Positions 1 to 11,000 of a DNA stretch of 39,426 nucleotides are shown here, in pieces. The position numbers and the translations under genes are program-made. Below the pieces are notes generated by a model. That model saw nothing but the letters and a program-made list of their open reading frames with translations. It was not told where the DNA came from and ran no database searches. The DNA is from Saksenaea vasiformis B4078. Lineage: Eukaryota; Mucoromycota; Mucoromycetes; Mucorales; Saksenaeaceae. The stretch is from the NCBI GenBank assembly GCA_000697055.1, contig JNDT01001254.1, forward strand, positions 1 through 39,426. The letters run 5' to 3'. Each line of letters opens with the position of its first letter. Position 1 is the stretch's first letter.

Positions 1-564
1 TAAACTCTTGAATGTCAGATTCACAGTTGTACCAATCAATACCAGATAACCAGATTTCAGTTACATATGACCAATAGATCTGATTTGGTATTGTGTTCTC
101 TGAACAGCTGTTGTTTTAATTATATGATCGTCAATGATCATAAAATAAGCCTCATAAAAAGTTTTACAATCTCAGTTGAGAAGTGTCTCACATTTACTAT
201 AAATATTCATTAAGCAAAATAAAGGCATCGAGATCTTTTTTAGTCTGGTTAATTACTGGTCTTCTATCCTATTTTGTTTTACTTCTGTATTCAACATATA
301 TAATACTAGATTACATCAGTAATAAAGTTTCTAAGTTAGTTCAGATATATTTAATTAAATATCTACTTATAATTGCATTAGACCATTTGATATAACTGAA
401 TATTACACAAAATATATATTGATAGTTCGATATTTCAAAAGTTCAAAGGTCAGCTAGCTAGCTCTCTTTCACATACCTATAATATTCTGAGACTACCAAC
501 AATAAACCATTCCCCGTTTTTTGACCGATGTCATATATTTACTCGTAACTTCGTCAAAATGTAT
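1..564. other. AT-rich stretch, no gene seen
   Basis: AT-rich DNA upstream of the tRNA gene. The only open frame, about 70 codons at 183-395 on the plus strand, is low-complexity and does not resemble a known protein. No RNA gene or repeat was recognised. Confidence 0.5.
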
Positions 565-638
565 GATTCCTTGGTGTAGTTGGTTATCACGTCTGTCTAA
601 CACACAGACGGTCGCCAGTTCGAATCTGGCAGGAATCA
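565..638 (+). tRNA. tRNA-Val (anticodon AAC)
   Basis: Complete cloverleaf without an intron. The acceptor arms GATTCCT (565-571) and AGGAATC (631-637) pair over 7 bp, with discriminator A at 638. The D arm is GTG/CAC (574-576, 588-590). The anticodon stem TCTGT/ACAGA closes loop CTAACAC (597-603), whose positions 34-36 read AAC, the anticodon for valine GUU codons. The T arm GCCAG/CTGGC encloses TTCGAAT, which also forms the internal B box. The CCA end is not encoded, as expected for a eukaryotic nuclear tRNA. Confidence 0.96.
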
Positions 639-643
639 TTTTT
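639..643 (+). terminator. RNA polymerase III terminator
   Basis: A run of five T residues follows directly after the discriminator base of tRNA-Val, the usual Pol III stop signal. Confidence 0.75.
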
Positions 644-1127
644 CCTATAGAAACCGAGGCTTTTTTTTTTGTGTTTGTCGTATGCGGAATAACTTCTAGG
701 GCCTGGATTTTCTTCCGCTAAATAGTTCACGGTCAAATCCACTTGAGATCCCCAACGATAATTAAACAAAATAAAAGATAGTAAAAACCTGTTGTTTTAT
801 TTCTTGTCTAATTCTACTGTATTTATATTCTTTTCTATTGTCGCGCAGCTGCTGCCGCAGCTATCGCGGTTATCAGTCTCGCAGCAATCATACGCGTCGC
901 AGCAAACTTCTTTACCGCCGTCCAAGGTGTGGTCTGTGGTCGCCACTCCAAAAAGGTTGCTGTGGTATTTTGCCGTTTCATTGGGCGGGGATTCCACAGG
1001 TCCGACATGTTGTTGTCGTGTCGTGCGCGCCCAAGTTGTAATCGGGCAAGGATCCCAAAACAGCAAGCCATTGTCCTTGTCGTATCATGTTTTTATGGTT
1101 TGTATCTGATTGGTTCGTTGTGACGTC
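644..1127. other. GC-richer block with overlapping ORFs
   Basis: Positions about 840-1060 are distinctly richer in G and C than their surroundings, and frames are open on both strands (for example 797-1066 minus, Cys-rich, without an ATG start). None resembles a known family and none has an obvious splice partner. It could be a gene remnant or part of a mobile element; I do not call a gene. Confidence 0.3.
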
Positions 1128-1140
1128 GGCCTCTGTTGAC
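1128..1140 (+). repeat. Target-site-like direct repeat, left copy
   Basis: GGCCTCTGTTGAC lies directly outside the left tip of the long-TIR element. 3082-3094 reads GGCTTCTGTTAAC, the same 13 bases with two transitions, directly outside the right tip. A duplication of about 9 to 13 bp fits a Mutator-like insertion. Confidence 0.5.
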
Positions 1141-1175
1141 CTTTATTCAAAGGCGCAGAGCGCCTTTGAATAAAG
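1141..1175. repeat. 16-bp perfect palindrome at left tip of element
   Basis: CTTTATTCAAAGGCGC and its exact reverse complement are separated by AGA, giving a 16-bp stem with a 3-nt loop. The inner half is also the outermost part of the long terminal inverted repeat. Confidence 0.85.
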
Positions 1176-1207
1176 CTTTGTCTTTTGACTTGGTGAATCA
1201 TTAGTCC
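1160..1207 (+). repeat. Left terminal inverted repeat (best conserved part)
   Basis: 48 bases matching the reverse complement of 3015-3062 with a single G/T difference. Similarity decays further inward, for example the shared AAAAAGTATC and GAAGAGTAAGACC blocks near 1220-1250, opposite about 2975-3005. Confidence 0.85.
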
Positions 1208-1879
1208 AGTTGGTTAAAAAGTATCATCAGTCCTGCTAGAAGAGTAAGACCAGGTTTGGCCATGCAACGGCAAGAGTAAGTCCAGTTCTTGCCAGTCTGC
1301 CGACTACGACAACAAGGACAAAAAGGGGTCGTAACCCATTTTCCTTGTATCACGCTTTTGCCGCATTTGATGTACATTAGTATCACCATCCTTAACTAGT
1401 CTCAGCGCGAGTCATGAATGATTAGCGTTATGCAAGAACATAACTCTCCATGACTCACCACTGGTCAAGATATAAAAAGTAACGTGCTATAGATATCTTA
1501 GAAGTAGAAAGCAAAATAGATCATTATCCTTTTACCCGATTCTTTTCGTGATTTCCTATCATCTGAACCCGTCATTACCTGGCCATTGGGATCCCAGTTC
1601 AGCGTACGACGACGACAAAAGTGTCGTCCCAGTGACTCTTTTGCCTAATTTGGATACGAATATTCCCCAAACGAACAACGATGTCCGCGCTACACCTTGT
1701 TATCAAGTTACACGTCCTCCAGTGGCACAACGGCATGAATACTCTTTTGGTATACTCGGTCATTGTCTCGTTTTGTCACTTCGCAAGTTCTCCTCTTTGA
1801 AGAATCAAAGAGGACTTGGAAAAAATAGAATCGGACGGGAGAAGTCAGCGAGACTTAGATAAAGATTTTTATTACTCAA

Positions 1880-2225
1880 AGAGTCTTCTTTTTATATGTT
1901 TCTAAGGCGGAGGTCCAGAAGATTCATAGATATGAGATTGTTTTCCGAATCAAAAGATGACGAATAAATATGCAACGTCTGAGCGGCCGCCGATGTTCGA
2001 AGAAATATGATTGATTGAAATGATCGCTGCTGTACGATAGCACAAATGCTTCTAAAAGGATGCACTCATTTTATTTAGAAGAGGTCGTTTGAAAGAAATG
2101 ATGTGTGATGTGCGAACACGCAGCATTTACTAAACTTTCGGACGTTCCGATGAGACATGACCATCCTCCAAAATATGGTCTGGACACTGATAGTGCAACA
2201 TCTTGTAAACCAGTAATAACGAGAA
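1880..2225 (+). repeat. Diverged dispersed repeat, copy A
   Basis: This part of the long-TIR element aligns by eye with 5150-5475 in the same orientation. Shared blocks include GCACAAA after a CGATAG/TGATGG segment, AAGATGACGAATAA against AAGATGGCGAATAAG, and ACATCTTGTA. Identity looks like roughly two thirds, with small gaps. Confidence 0.6.
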
Positions 2226-3014
2226 TAAAAGTTTTCATTCAACTGAGTCTAAGGTACAAATGTGTGATCGTATAATTGATCTTCAATTGGTAGCGAAAAT
2301 AGACGATGATGGCCCTGGACAGTCGATAACAAAATCAAGAACAGATTTGGTTTACCGCAGGTCCGCAGTGAAGAAGAAGAAAAACTCGTATAAAATGAAA
2401 ACTTTACAAGAAGTTCATCTGGCGATAACCGAAACGGTATGAAAAGGATGTCGAAATACAACACTCATATATTTACCATTTCCAATCTCTATCCGTTATC
2501 CTCTTTAGTATGATTATCCGAATATCTTTAGTATAACTATCCCAGTAGCGTAAAGCAAAATAAGTCCATCATTCGCTCACTCTATTTTCTTGTCTCTTTT
2601 ATTTTGCACATATTCAAGTCGTCCTCCGTGGCCACTGACTGGATCAGCCAAAAAGAAGCACGACAGCTATTTCAGATCGGGATTGATACTGTCGTATCCG
2701 TAGGCTAAACTGGTAAATCCAATGGCCAATAAAGAGTCTGACAATAGTAATGACAGGCTAAACGAAATATAGACAGATGAAAAGCGCTCTCTTTATTTTC
2801 GGTGTCGTTCCTGATATTTATAGTCTAAAATCTTTTTACCTACGCGAATGTTGAATGGTATTGTTTCAGAGGTTTGTTTCTATTGTTTCTTGTGGTGTGT
2901 GATTGGTCCGCACTTCCTGTGTCGTGACCGTAGGACGGCCAGAAGGGATCGGCGAAGCCGTCCTTCATCAGGTCTTACTCTTCACTACGATCAACGATAC
3001 TTTTTAGACAGACG

Positions 3015-3062
3015 GGACTAATGATTCACAAAGTCAAAAGACAAAGCTTTATTCAAAGGCGC
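3015..3062 (-). repeat. Right terminal inverted repeat (best conserved part)
   Basis: Reverse complement partner of 1160-1207. It ends outward in CTTTATTCAAAGGCGC at 3047-3062, followed by a degraded palindrome half (3066-3081) and then the putative target-site copy. Confidence 0.85.
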
Positions 3063-3081
3063 GGAGCCCCCATTTATTTAC

Positions 3082-3094
3082 GGCTTCTGTTAAC
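3082..3094 (+). repeat. Target-site-like direct repeat, right copy
   Basis: GGCTTCTGTTAAC, partner of 1128-1140 with two transitions. Confidence 0.5.
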
Positions 3095-5149
3095 TATAAG
3101 GATAAAAATATGAACTAAAGTAATAAGGTATAATAACAAAATAGAAATAAAGGATAAAAAGATAAAGAAAAGGAAAAATATGGGGGTTACAGCGGGTTTG
3201 GCTATGCGCACCCCACTGGCGCACCCCAATCCCCCAAAAAATGACCCGGATTAAGGCTTTAGTGATGTAGGTTATCTGACAAGGAACGCGGGATCTGCAA
3301 TTTGTGTACGTACTGTGTATAGCAGCGGTAAAGGTACGATATGAAAGTTCGGGGAGGTGACGTGATAAAAAGAATTCCTTTCTATTGCATTCGTCGTCGC
3401 TTCTCTTTTTCTTTCTGCCTTTCACGTTTTTAATTTTATGCTCTGTCGGCAAGTGTGCAGCGATTACTGCATTATTTTCTGATACAGAGTGTTCAAAGAC
3501 CTAAAAAGAAAAGCATATCTTCTGATGGCGATATTTCCGCAAAAAGACGATTTACGGATGCTGTCAAACTTGGATAAGCTGTTGATGTTGATAATCGACA
3601 ACAACTAACTTTGAAAAATAGTCTACTTTACTCCCTTCAATATGGCGCAAGATCATGTATTTCTTCTTTTCAAGCGACTCAGGATTGTCTGTTTCATGCA
3701 GCGATCGTTACAAAGGATCATGCATCCAATAACAGCTTGAAAGGAACGTATTTTTCTTATATGAAGAAACAATTTAACTATAGGTATTTCTTTAGATTCC
3801 TTTTACACCGCTGCGGAGGTTATCCTGCTAAGATTTGAACACATGGTTGGTGGGAGCCTTTGTAAGCGGCCAATCCTAACCAGTGCCTTTTTCGTAAGTA
3901 TTCATTGCTCCATACACACAAATGATTAATCTTATGATACAGCCTTCAAAGACCTCAGCAGAGACTCCTTGGAGTCTGCAGCGAAGGCGGCCAACTAACC
4001 ATTAGGCAATCAGGCGCAAAAAACTGGCTAGGACTATCTCAAAATCACTCCTAGAGTGGTCAGAAACTTAGACTTGCTGTCTATTACTTGCGCAACAACT
4101 TCACCTGCAAACCATTTTGGGAGTTTCTAGGTACAGTATAATTAAAGAAAATCTATCTAGCAAGGTTTCAATAGCGATCTGACAGAACTTTTTGTTAGGG
4201 GAAGTTAGGCTAATTCAAGTTGCTTTAGTTTGTTGTATTGGTAGGTTAATTTGGACAGTAGACGGATAAAATCCTTTGAGACTGTGGGATATCTTTATTT
4301 CAATTAGATTGTCTGCCTATTTATATGATTCAGTCTTTTATCGGAAATAAGGATTAGTGAGCGTTCTTCTCGGTATTAGGAGTGGATTATGGAATGGATC
4401 AATTACTGTGATGACATAGTGCTAGCTTGTTGTACTGAACTCGGTGATAAGTCTAAGTTATAGATGATAAGGTTCAGTCGGTGTTCCAGTGGAGAAGTTC
4501 CCTGTATATGGAAGCACGATAATCCCTGATCTTTCCTGTTATGGAACACAATTCTATAGGATGGGCATTACGACGGCCAACATATACCACATAGTTAAAC
4601 CGGGTCCTTTCGGATCCTATTTTGCATGATGTGCCTGAGCCGTTACCTATTGGCATATGATGCGGAACTATTTTTTTCTACTTCATATATTTCTAAGCGA
4701 AGTTCAAGGCCCAATGTGAATTTCAGTTGTTTGGATAGTAACTTGACAGACAGGAAATCCTTTGAGACTCTTTCTTTATGTGGATGTAAAGTAAAGATGG
4801 TTGTATATGTTTATGCGTCTGTCCTTATTATTGTTCTACTCATTCGGAGATTGTAATCTTGACCCTGGTCAGTAGATCTGTGTTCCTGAGATGGTCTTGA
4901 CTTTGGATATAATGCTGATCTGTAGATGTGGATCTGTGTCCTCATATGTGACCTATACGACACCCAGGTTTTTTTTTTGCGCCGCAAAGGGTGGATAAGC
5001 TGAAGAGATCAAACTAATGGTCTGCTACTACTGCTCCTGTTGCCTCTTCTTTACTAACCCTTCATCCTGTATTGGTACACAACGCAGAAGTGGATATACC
5101 CCTTTAGCTTACGACCATTTTTTTAAAATTAATCACCGGAATGCAACCG
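3095..5149. other. No recognisable gene
   Basis: Open frames at 3090-3452 (minus; includes the local doublet GCGCACCCCA at about 3207-3230), 3611-3838 (plus), 4474-4656 (minus) and 4626-4856 (plus) match nothing I know and lack convincing splice partners. The phrase AATCCTTTGAGACT occurs near 4270 and again near 4755 in similar surroundings, suggesting old duplicated or mobile DNA. Confidence 0.4.
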
Positions 5150-5475
5150 TGCGCCTCTATAAGTACGTTTTTTTCGCACCGGGGTTGCTCAAAAGTCTTG
5201 TAGACGCAACATTGCTCCTAATCTGAAAGATGGCGAATAAGAATACAATGTCTAAGTAGCTCTTGTGTTCTAAGAAGCATGATAAATTGGAATAATCGTT
5301 GCTATATGATGGCACAAAAAGATGCATCCATTGTGTAAGAAAAAAGAAAGAAGAATTTGAGGAAGACGATGCGCGGTTATTCGGTATTCATTCAACTTTT
5401 GAACATTCTGGAGAACCCAGCCGTCCTACATGAAACCGCTGCCACATCTTGTATACATGCTCCAGTTGGTTGAAA
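5150..5475 (+). repeat. Diverged dispersed repeat, copy B
   Basis: Same-orientation counterpart of 1880-2225. No terminal inverted repeats comparable to those of the 1141-3081 element were seen around it, so it may be a fragment of a related, older copy. Confidence 0.6.
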
Positions 5476-6013
5476 TAAGCGAGGCAAACGTATAATTCAT
5501 ATGAAATAAGATTCATTTAGATACCAAATTCACGGAAAATCGTGCACAAGTACTCTCAAAAGAAGCGATGGAAGTAGCAACTGGGTAATGACTTGCATAT
5601 GCTTCTTACTACCATACGAGTCAACCGTTGTTGATAGCAGTATAAAAGACGAAGTATGTCCTTTTCGTGGTTCCACGTTAGCTTCCTATTCTTAGTTGCT
5701 CCACAGATAAATTAACGCTCACTAATAAGAGTTCACAACGAATCTCCCTTTTTTCAGCCGGGTCAATCTGTGGTAGCTTATCCACTGGTGAAGATGTACT
5801 TCGAATGAGTGGGTATCAATGATTACCGAATACGAATATCAAACTAGCTTCCCATGATATATTCTGCAAGCAGCAAAAAATTACGATCACCACAATCCCT
5901 TCGTATTCAAATTTTGGACAACCTTGAACAGTGAAAATGTTGAAATACACCTTGTTCTGCAGAACTTTTTTTCTTGCTACCTATGGTACCTTTGACACGC
6001 CATGTAGAGTTCA
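5476..6013. other. No recognisable gene; downstream of SEN54
   Basis: Intergenic DNA following the 3' end of SEN54 (which reads leftward). No long frame, RNA gene or clear repeat was seen. Confidence 0.5.
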
Positions 6014-7225
6014 CTATGTCATATTCTGATTACTTGTATTCTCTAAACCGTCACCAGCAAACCGCAAAAAAGTGACCCCTTCCGCGTCGTCCACAAGCGC
6101 CATTAAAAACGAATTTGCACCTCCAGACCTCATGTGCCGAATTGTTTGATATTTTTTGGAAGGCATACTATCCAACTGAGAAAAGAACTGCTCATAGTTG
6201 CTCAAAGAGGATGCTTTGTCACGCATGCTGAGACAATTTGAGTTGTTTGTGTATCAACTGTCTTAGACTTTACCTGTGTACAGCTACCTTAAAATCTGGG
6301 GTACCCTGGTCTCTTTTTTTCCACTGTGGATTTGGTTTGTAGACGTCCCAATCAAATAGAGTTGTTTTGCTTGTTTCAAAAGGTCTGTAGTGTGGACTGC
6401 ATGGAATAATTTGTAAAGTTGAATATACAGAACCTACGCACAATTTAATATCGTGACAACGTTGCCCATCTGCTTACTATAAGAAGCAAATCGATAGTTG
6501 CACACAAGTGGCCTTGTTTGCTTAAAGAGCTTCAACCGCTCCCATATAGAAATAAAACACTGAAAAAACGAATAGCATATCCGCCAACATCTTTTTCCCA
6601 CCATCCTCAATGACCAGCGAGGCTTGTCTTGACTGATATGCTTTGATCGTTGGACAATATAGCCTAACCTCTTAAAGTAGGCATAAACCTTTTACACAAT
6701 GAGCATATTAACCAAGAAGAGCAAGAATATTCTCACTTGATATTTCTCATATGATATCCAACGATCGCTCCTTGCAAACATGAATTGGTAGTAATCTTCT
6801 ACACTACACGTATTTTCCTTGGTGTCATACGTAGCAAGCGCCGATCGACTCAGCAACCATGCTGCTTCTTCAGGGTATAAAACTATTTTTCCAGCTTCTG
6901 TATGACCCATCGTATGAAGGTGCGTTCCCTTGTTCTGCACGATAACTGTGCAACCGCTGGTTCTGTCAAACACGCCTGTACTTGTATTCTTCCGACTTCC
7001 CTTTCGCTCTTCTCCGATTACCTCGAACAAAGCATTGCGCGCTTGCGTTACTGCATCATCTTGACTATGCGATGATTCGATAGCAAAATCTTTCGTACCG
7101 CGTTTGAGTTTGCCTTTTTGACTACGTTATGTCAGCAGTGACTATGAGACTCATTCTTTCTACCGAGATTTATTCAGCAATCGCGTAAAATCGGGCGCTT
7201 CTTCCAGATCATCAGAATCGCTCAT
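6014..7225 (-). CDS. SEN54: tRNA-splicing endonuclease subunit Sen54
   Basis: Structural subunit of the nuclear heterotetrameric endonuclease (Sen2/15/34/54) that cuts introns from pre-tRNAs. Five exons by frame and splice signals: 7225-7164, 7121-6737, 6688-6438, 6396-6274, 6227-6014, giving 344 residues. The N-terminal Sen54 domain shows GTHLHTMG (about residue 85), the YPEEAAWLLSR segment (about 103-113) and, across the exon 2/3 junction, KYQ-VYAYFKRLGYIVQR, the typical Sen54 helix. The C-terminal part has LFDWDVYKPN ... GTPDF (about 246-268), the usual end motif. Introns are 42, 48, 41 and 46 nt; the second ends in AAG. The length is short of the roughly 400 or more usual in fungi. The ATG at 7225 opens an acidic MSDSDDLEE start. 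The exon 3 middle (residues 175-235) is less clearly conserved. Confidence 0.9.
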
Positions 7226-8020
7226 GGTTCACAAAGTGATGTGATGTTCACCTCAGAACGATGCTGTACGAGTTGGAAAGGCGCCTATTAAAGCGGGAAA
7301 TTTAATCGTTGTTTCACCCACCAAGAAGCTGAGTAACTACAAAATTGAACATGGACGACAAAATACGATATACCAGAGACAGACGAGTAAAAGATATTCA
7401 ACGGTGATGAACCCATTTAACTTCTGTACGCATTTTTGCATGTCTCAGATTCAGGCAGGGATTCAACAGATGATCATGGTGGCAGTAGCGCCCACTGGGT
7501 CCTTACCAAATAGAAATGGTTATTATCGGTAAGTATCCATATAGCCGGGCCACAAATTTACGTGGGGAATAACAGAGGATTGCTTAAGCTCCTGAACAAA
7601 GGATGACATTTATGAAGTATACACAATACGAAATTCTATAGCACATATAGTACATAAGTCGATCAAGAGAAGCAACTTTCTGTTCAAACGATCTAGACTT
7701 TCCCCAATTTTTTCTCTTGTTGCCAGGCAACAGGCCAAATTTTGAATTCAATTTCAAGCGAATGACTCTTTTGTATAAGAGCAGATGCTGCTCAAATGTT
7801 ATTATTTAGTTCTTCTATTGTTTATGTCAATAGAACTTGTATCAATCCCACTTATTGCTAATAGCCAGAACATCATCATGTTGTCATGAAAGTCAAAGAA
7901 AAATGCTGATGCTCATGTAAGCAAGTTCGAATAATGAAAGTTTTAGGGTTTTTGTTATATTTATTTCAACTTTTAGCATACATCTTAAAACAATACGTGC
8001 GCAAGTGTACAAAAAGACAT
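7226..8020. other. SEN54 upstream region / DUF1765 gene downstream region
   Basis: Intergenic DNA between two minus-strand genes. It should contain the SEN54 promoter (near 7226-7500) and the 3' end of the UPF0592/DUF1765 gene. No coding or RNA signal was seen, and no clear TATA box stands out. Confidence 0.5.
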
Positions 8021-11000
8021 TCATTGCGGTTGTGGACAAGTCCAATTCTTTGGCCAGTCGAGCGCTAATCCAGGAACGAATGCTACGGAAGAATTCATCT
8101 TCGTATCATGAGCCTTTTCTAGCCACACACAGTACTCATGCATAATCGTTTTTATCTCGGTCAAAGCCTTGGCTGCATATACATGACTTGCAGGAGAATA
8201 ACGCCATTCTCGTGCAGCAAGGATGACTGGAGGAATGTGTTTATCCCATTTTTGACCTTTGTGCTTGATGGAGTTGACTTTTGTGAGCGAACTAGCGCTA
8301 CTCACGTTCGATGATCCTGTTGAGAATGTTGTACAAACGGATGAAGGCGAAGAACAATTACTGCAACTCTCACGGTTCAGTTGTTGCCCGTGTACGGACA
8401 CTTCGGAGGGCACCCTGTTAAGGGAATCACGATTCTTCAGTTCGCCGTCGGCGGTCCGCTGTGATCCTGTCACGGCAGACGCTGGATGCAAACTTGATGA
8501 TGCATAAATACTAGGAACCGTATAGAACTCGTTGCATGCAAACTCTGAATCATTGTCTTCGTCGATCTGATCGCACATATTCTGGTTTCCATTTGATGTA
8601 AAAAGTTTCAGAAGCTTCTCTTTACCAGTCCTAGGATTCACAAAAAGGTGCCGCTTCCTGAATAATGAAGGTTTAGGTTTGCTTTGAAGCGAACTGGTTT
8701 CGTGCGTTCCGTTCTCAGAAGCCTTGGCAGATACAGTAGTTGATGATGTAGCATTTCGTGAAACGGCAAGCTGAGAACTGAATGGTGGAAACCGAGCATC
8801 TGGGAGCGTTTGAGAATAAAACCTGGTCATGATACCAAGTCTTTCACGAATATCGGTGTCGGTGAGTATTTGTTGGAGATGCGCGTATTGTTGATAAAAG
8901 GAGGAGAGTAGAGCTTCAAAAACGATATGAACTTCCCTGTAACCACGCATATTAGGATGTCGGTTCGGTGAAGGCGCACTAACTTACAAGCTACATCGTT
9001 TATACATCGTCAGCTCTAATTTGAATTGTTTAAATCATACAAGAAAGAAAGGCCAATCTATTAGCTTACCTGTCTCATCTGATTGTTCCTCTTCATTATA
9101 CCAGGCGGTCCAACACTTGGCGCCATCACACATGGCTTTATTCCCCGTCATCATCTTCACCATGTTTTCGGCCTCACAGCTCCATCGTACACTAATCAAA
9201 GACCAAACACGTCCGACACGCCAAACAAGACATCGCAAGAAAAACAAGCGGACGTTACGACCCCAGTGAAGAAAGATCCGTTCAAAGATAGATGGTTCGA
9301 GCAGGATACGGTTGCACAAAAGATCGAGTAATGCTGCATGTGGTGTAAGGAACGTAAAATGGACGTATATGAACGACAACGCTCTTAGTAACGTGATAGT
9401 ATGATCTGACCGCGCCAATAATATGTGGAGAGTGTGCAGCAAAAATGGGAGATCGATAGGTGGGTAGTTTGTTTTAGCATGAAGCCTAGGGAGAAAATAG
9501 AGCTAAGCACAATTGCACGTTTTCCGCGCTCCAGTCAAACCTTTGCGTCTCAAATATGATTGCTTCAAGAAAATCGAGCAAACCTGAATTTGAATTAACA
9601 CTTCCCCACTTACGTGGTGGTGCTTACCAAACACGCTTTCAACTGCAACTAGGCTAGTCTTTTTAATTGCTGCCCTCAGCCATACATTTATCATGTCATG
9701 ATACAAGCCGAGCTGATCAGTCATAGTAATGCACCATATCATGCACTCAGCGAATCGTTTTGTAGCCATCTCAAGCGGCCGAGGTTTCCCAGAAGGCAGC
9801 GGTAGCAGTGTGTCATTGAGTGCTTGTTGTTGTCCGGTGGGAAGCAGGAGATGCCCCTGTTGTTTCCCTACTGGTGAAGAAGATGCCTTTGGTTTAGATA
9901 TCTTCTCACCAGAATTTACTAAACATGCTGTGGGAGTGCTTTGAGACAGTCTGGTCTTTTGTAAATATACTGGAGAAGCGCCGGACTGTTTTCCATTGTC
10001 AACAGATAAATCATTATACTGCGTTGTCGGTGCTGTTGGGCTACAAAAACGAGAAGCAAACGTTCCGTTCTCTGAGCTATATGACTGCACTGTGGTTACT
10101 GAGTGGATGTCCCTGTTCAGAAGTGAATCGATCTTTCCGAGAAAATAGGCTGCCAGATACAAGTATCCAGGAGATGATGCAAGCATTGAATTACGCTGGT
10201 GAAGATTTTGCTGATTGATCGTCGGAAAAGCAATATTGATGTACGATCTTAGTGTTGCATGGTAATGTCGGTAAAATGTGTAGAATAATTCGCTATCGTC
10301 GCTCTGCCATCTATTACGAATAAAACGAGTTGATACATATTTCTTTGGGTGGTCAAATCTTGCCTTCTAACCCAGTTTCCAGATAATTCTACAGGCATTC
10401 TAGAGGATCTTTTCGACGCTAAAAAGTGATGTTGACACGTACGTCCATCCAGAGCCATCAGAGGATGCAGGTGGGATGGAAAAACCGCCTGAAGGTGGAG
10501 TTTATACTGGCTACAGCTATAAAAGCCTCAGATTTTGCAGAGTATTATGATCTCCACTTACTCACTCAAATCCCCCATCTCTAATCGCAAACGCTTCAGC
10601 ATACATGGCTTTGTTGATAGTATCTGCAACAGAGATATAGACAATTCAGGGATTTTAAAGAAACAGAGAGCTAAGCACTAGTTAAAGTCGCGCCGTGTCT
10701 TCCCCTTTTTTAAGGGACGTGTGTCTTACCGAGCACTTTTGCGCAGAATGTAATCATATTAGAGTAGATAGCTTTTTGATTCAGCTTATCGATTGTATAT
10801 TTTAACGTCGTAGCCAGTAGCGTACGGTATTCATCCATAATTGAACAATCACTTTTTGCATGAAGAGTCCACTCATCAAAAGTAGAGGGTCCAGCATAAT
10901 CTTTAAAGAACACAGAAATGTATAAGTAAAAATCAGCCTTTGCAATGGCGTCTTTACTTACCATACTCTGTGAACTCGTGCCTATGAGAAATATATGTTA

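Larger units (their letters stand above)
1141..3081. mobile_element. Non-autonomous DNA element with long TIRs (MULE-like)
   Basis: The ends form inverted repeats. 1160-1207 matches the reverse complement of 3015-3062 with one mismatch in 48, and weaker similarity continues inward to about 1315 and 2905. Outside this, each tip carries CTTTATTCAAAGGCGC. At the left tip this is half of a perfect palindrome (1141-1175); at the right the other half is degraded. The flanks carry a near-identical 13-bp direct repeat. No transposase is recognisable inside. Open frames at 1201-1389 (minus, with CPCCRSRQTGKNW, vaguely zinc-ribbon-like), 1548-1862 and 2249-2464 are unassigned. Long TIRs plus a 9-13 bp duplication suggest the Mutator-like group, but this is inference. 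Confidence 0.65.

Noticed and set aside
5101..5130. 5S-like CTTACGACCAT near a T-run
   Set aside because: Only a short match; the rest of a 5S gene is absent.
8259..8507. Plus-strand open frames within the DUF1765 and other minus-strand genes (e.g. 8259-8507, 9021-9331, 11840-12172, 20069-20272)
   Set aside because: They lie antisense to exons with family support and show no protein-like pattern.
10304..10371. Alternative exon start at 10366 (KARFDHPKKYVSTRF...) in the DUF1765 gene
   Set aside because: Open and in phase with the next exon, but it needs a very weak GTTTTT donor before it. Treating 10371-10304 as an intron joins two longer open segments with GNW directly before SDDSELF.
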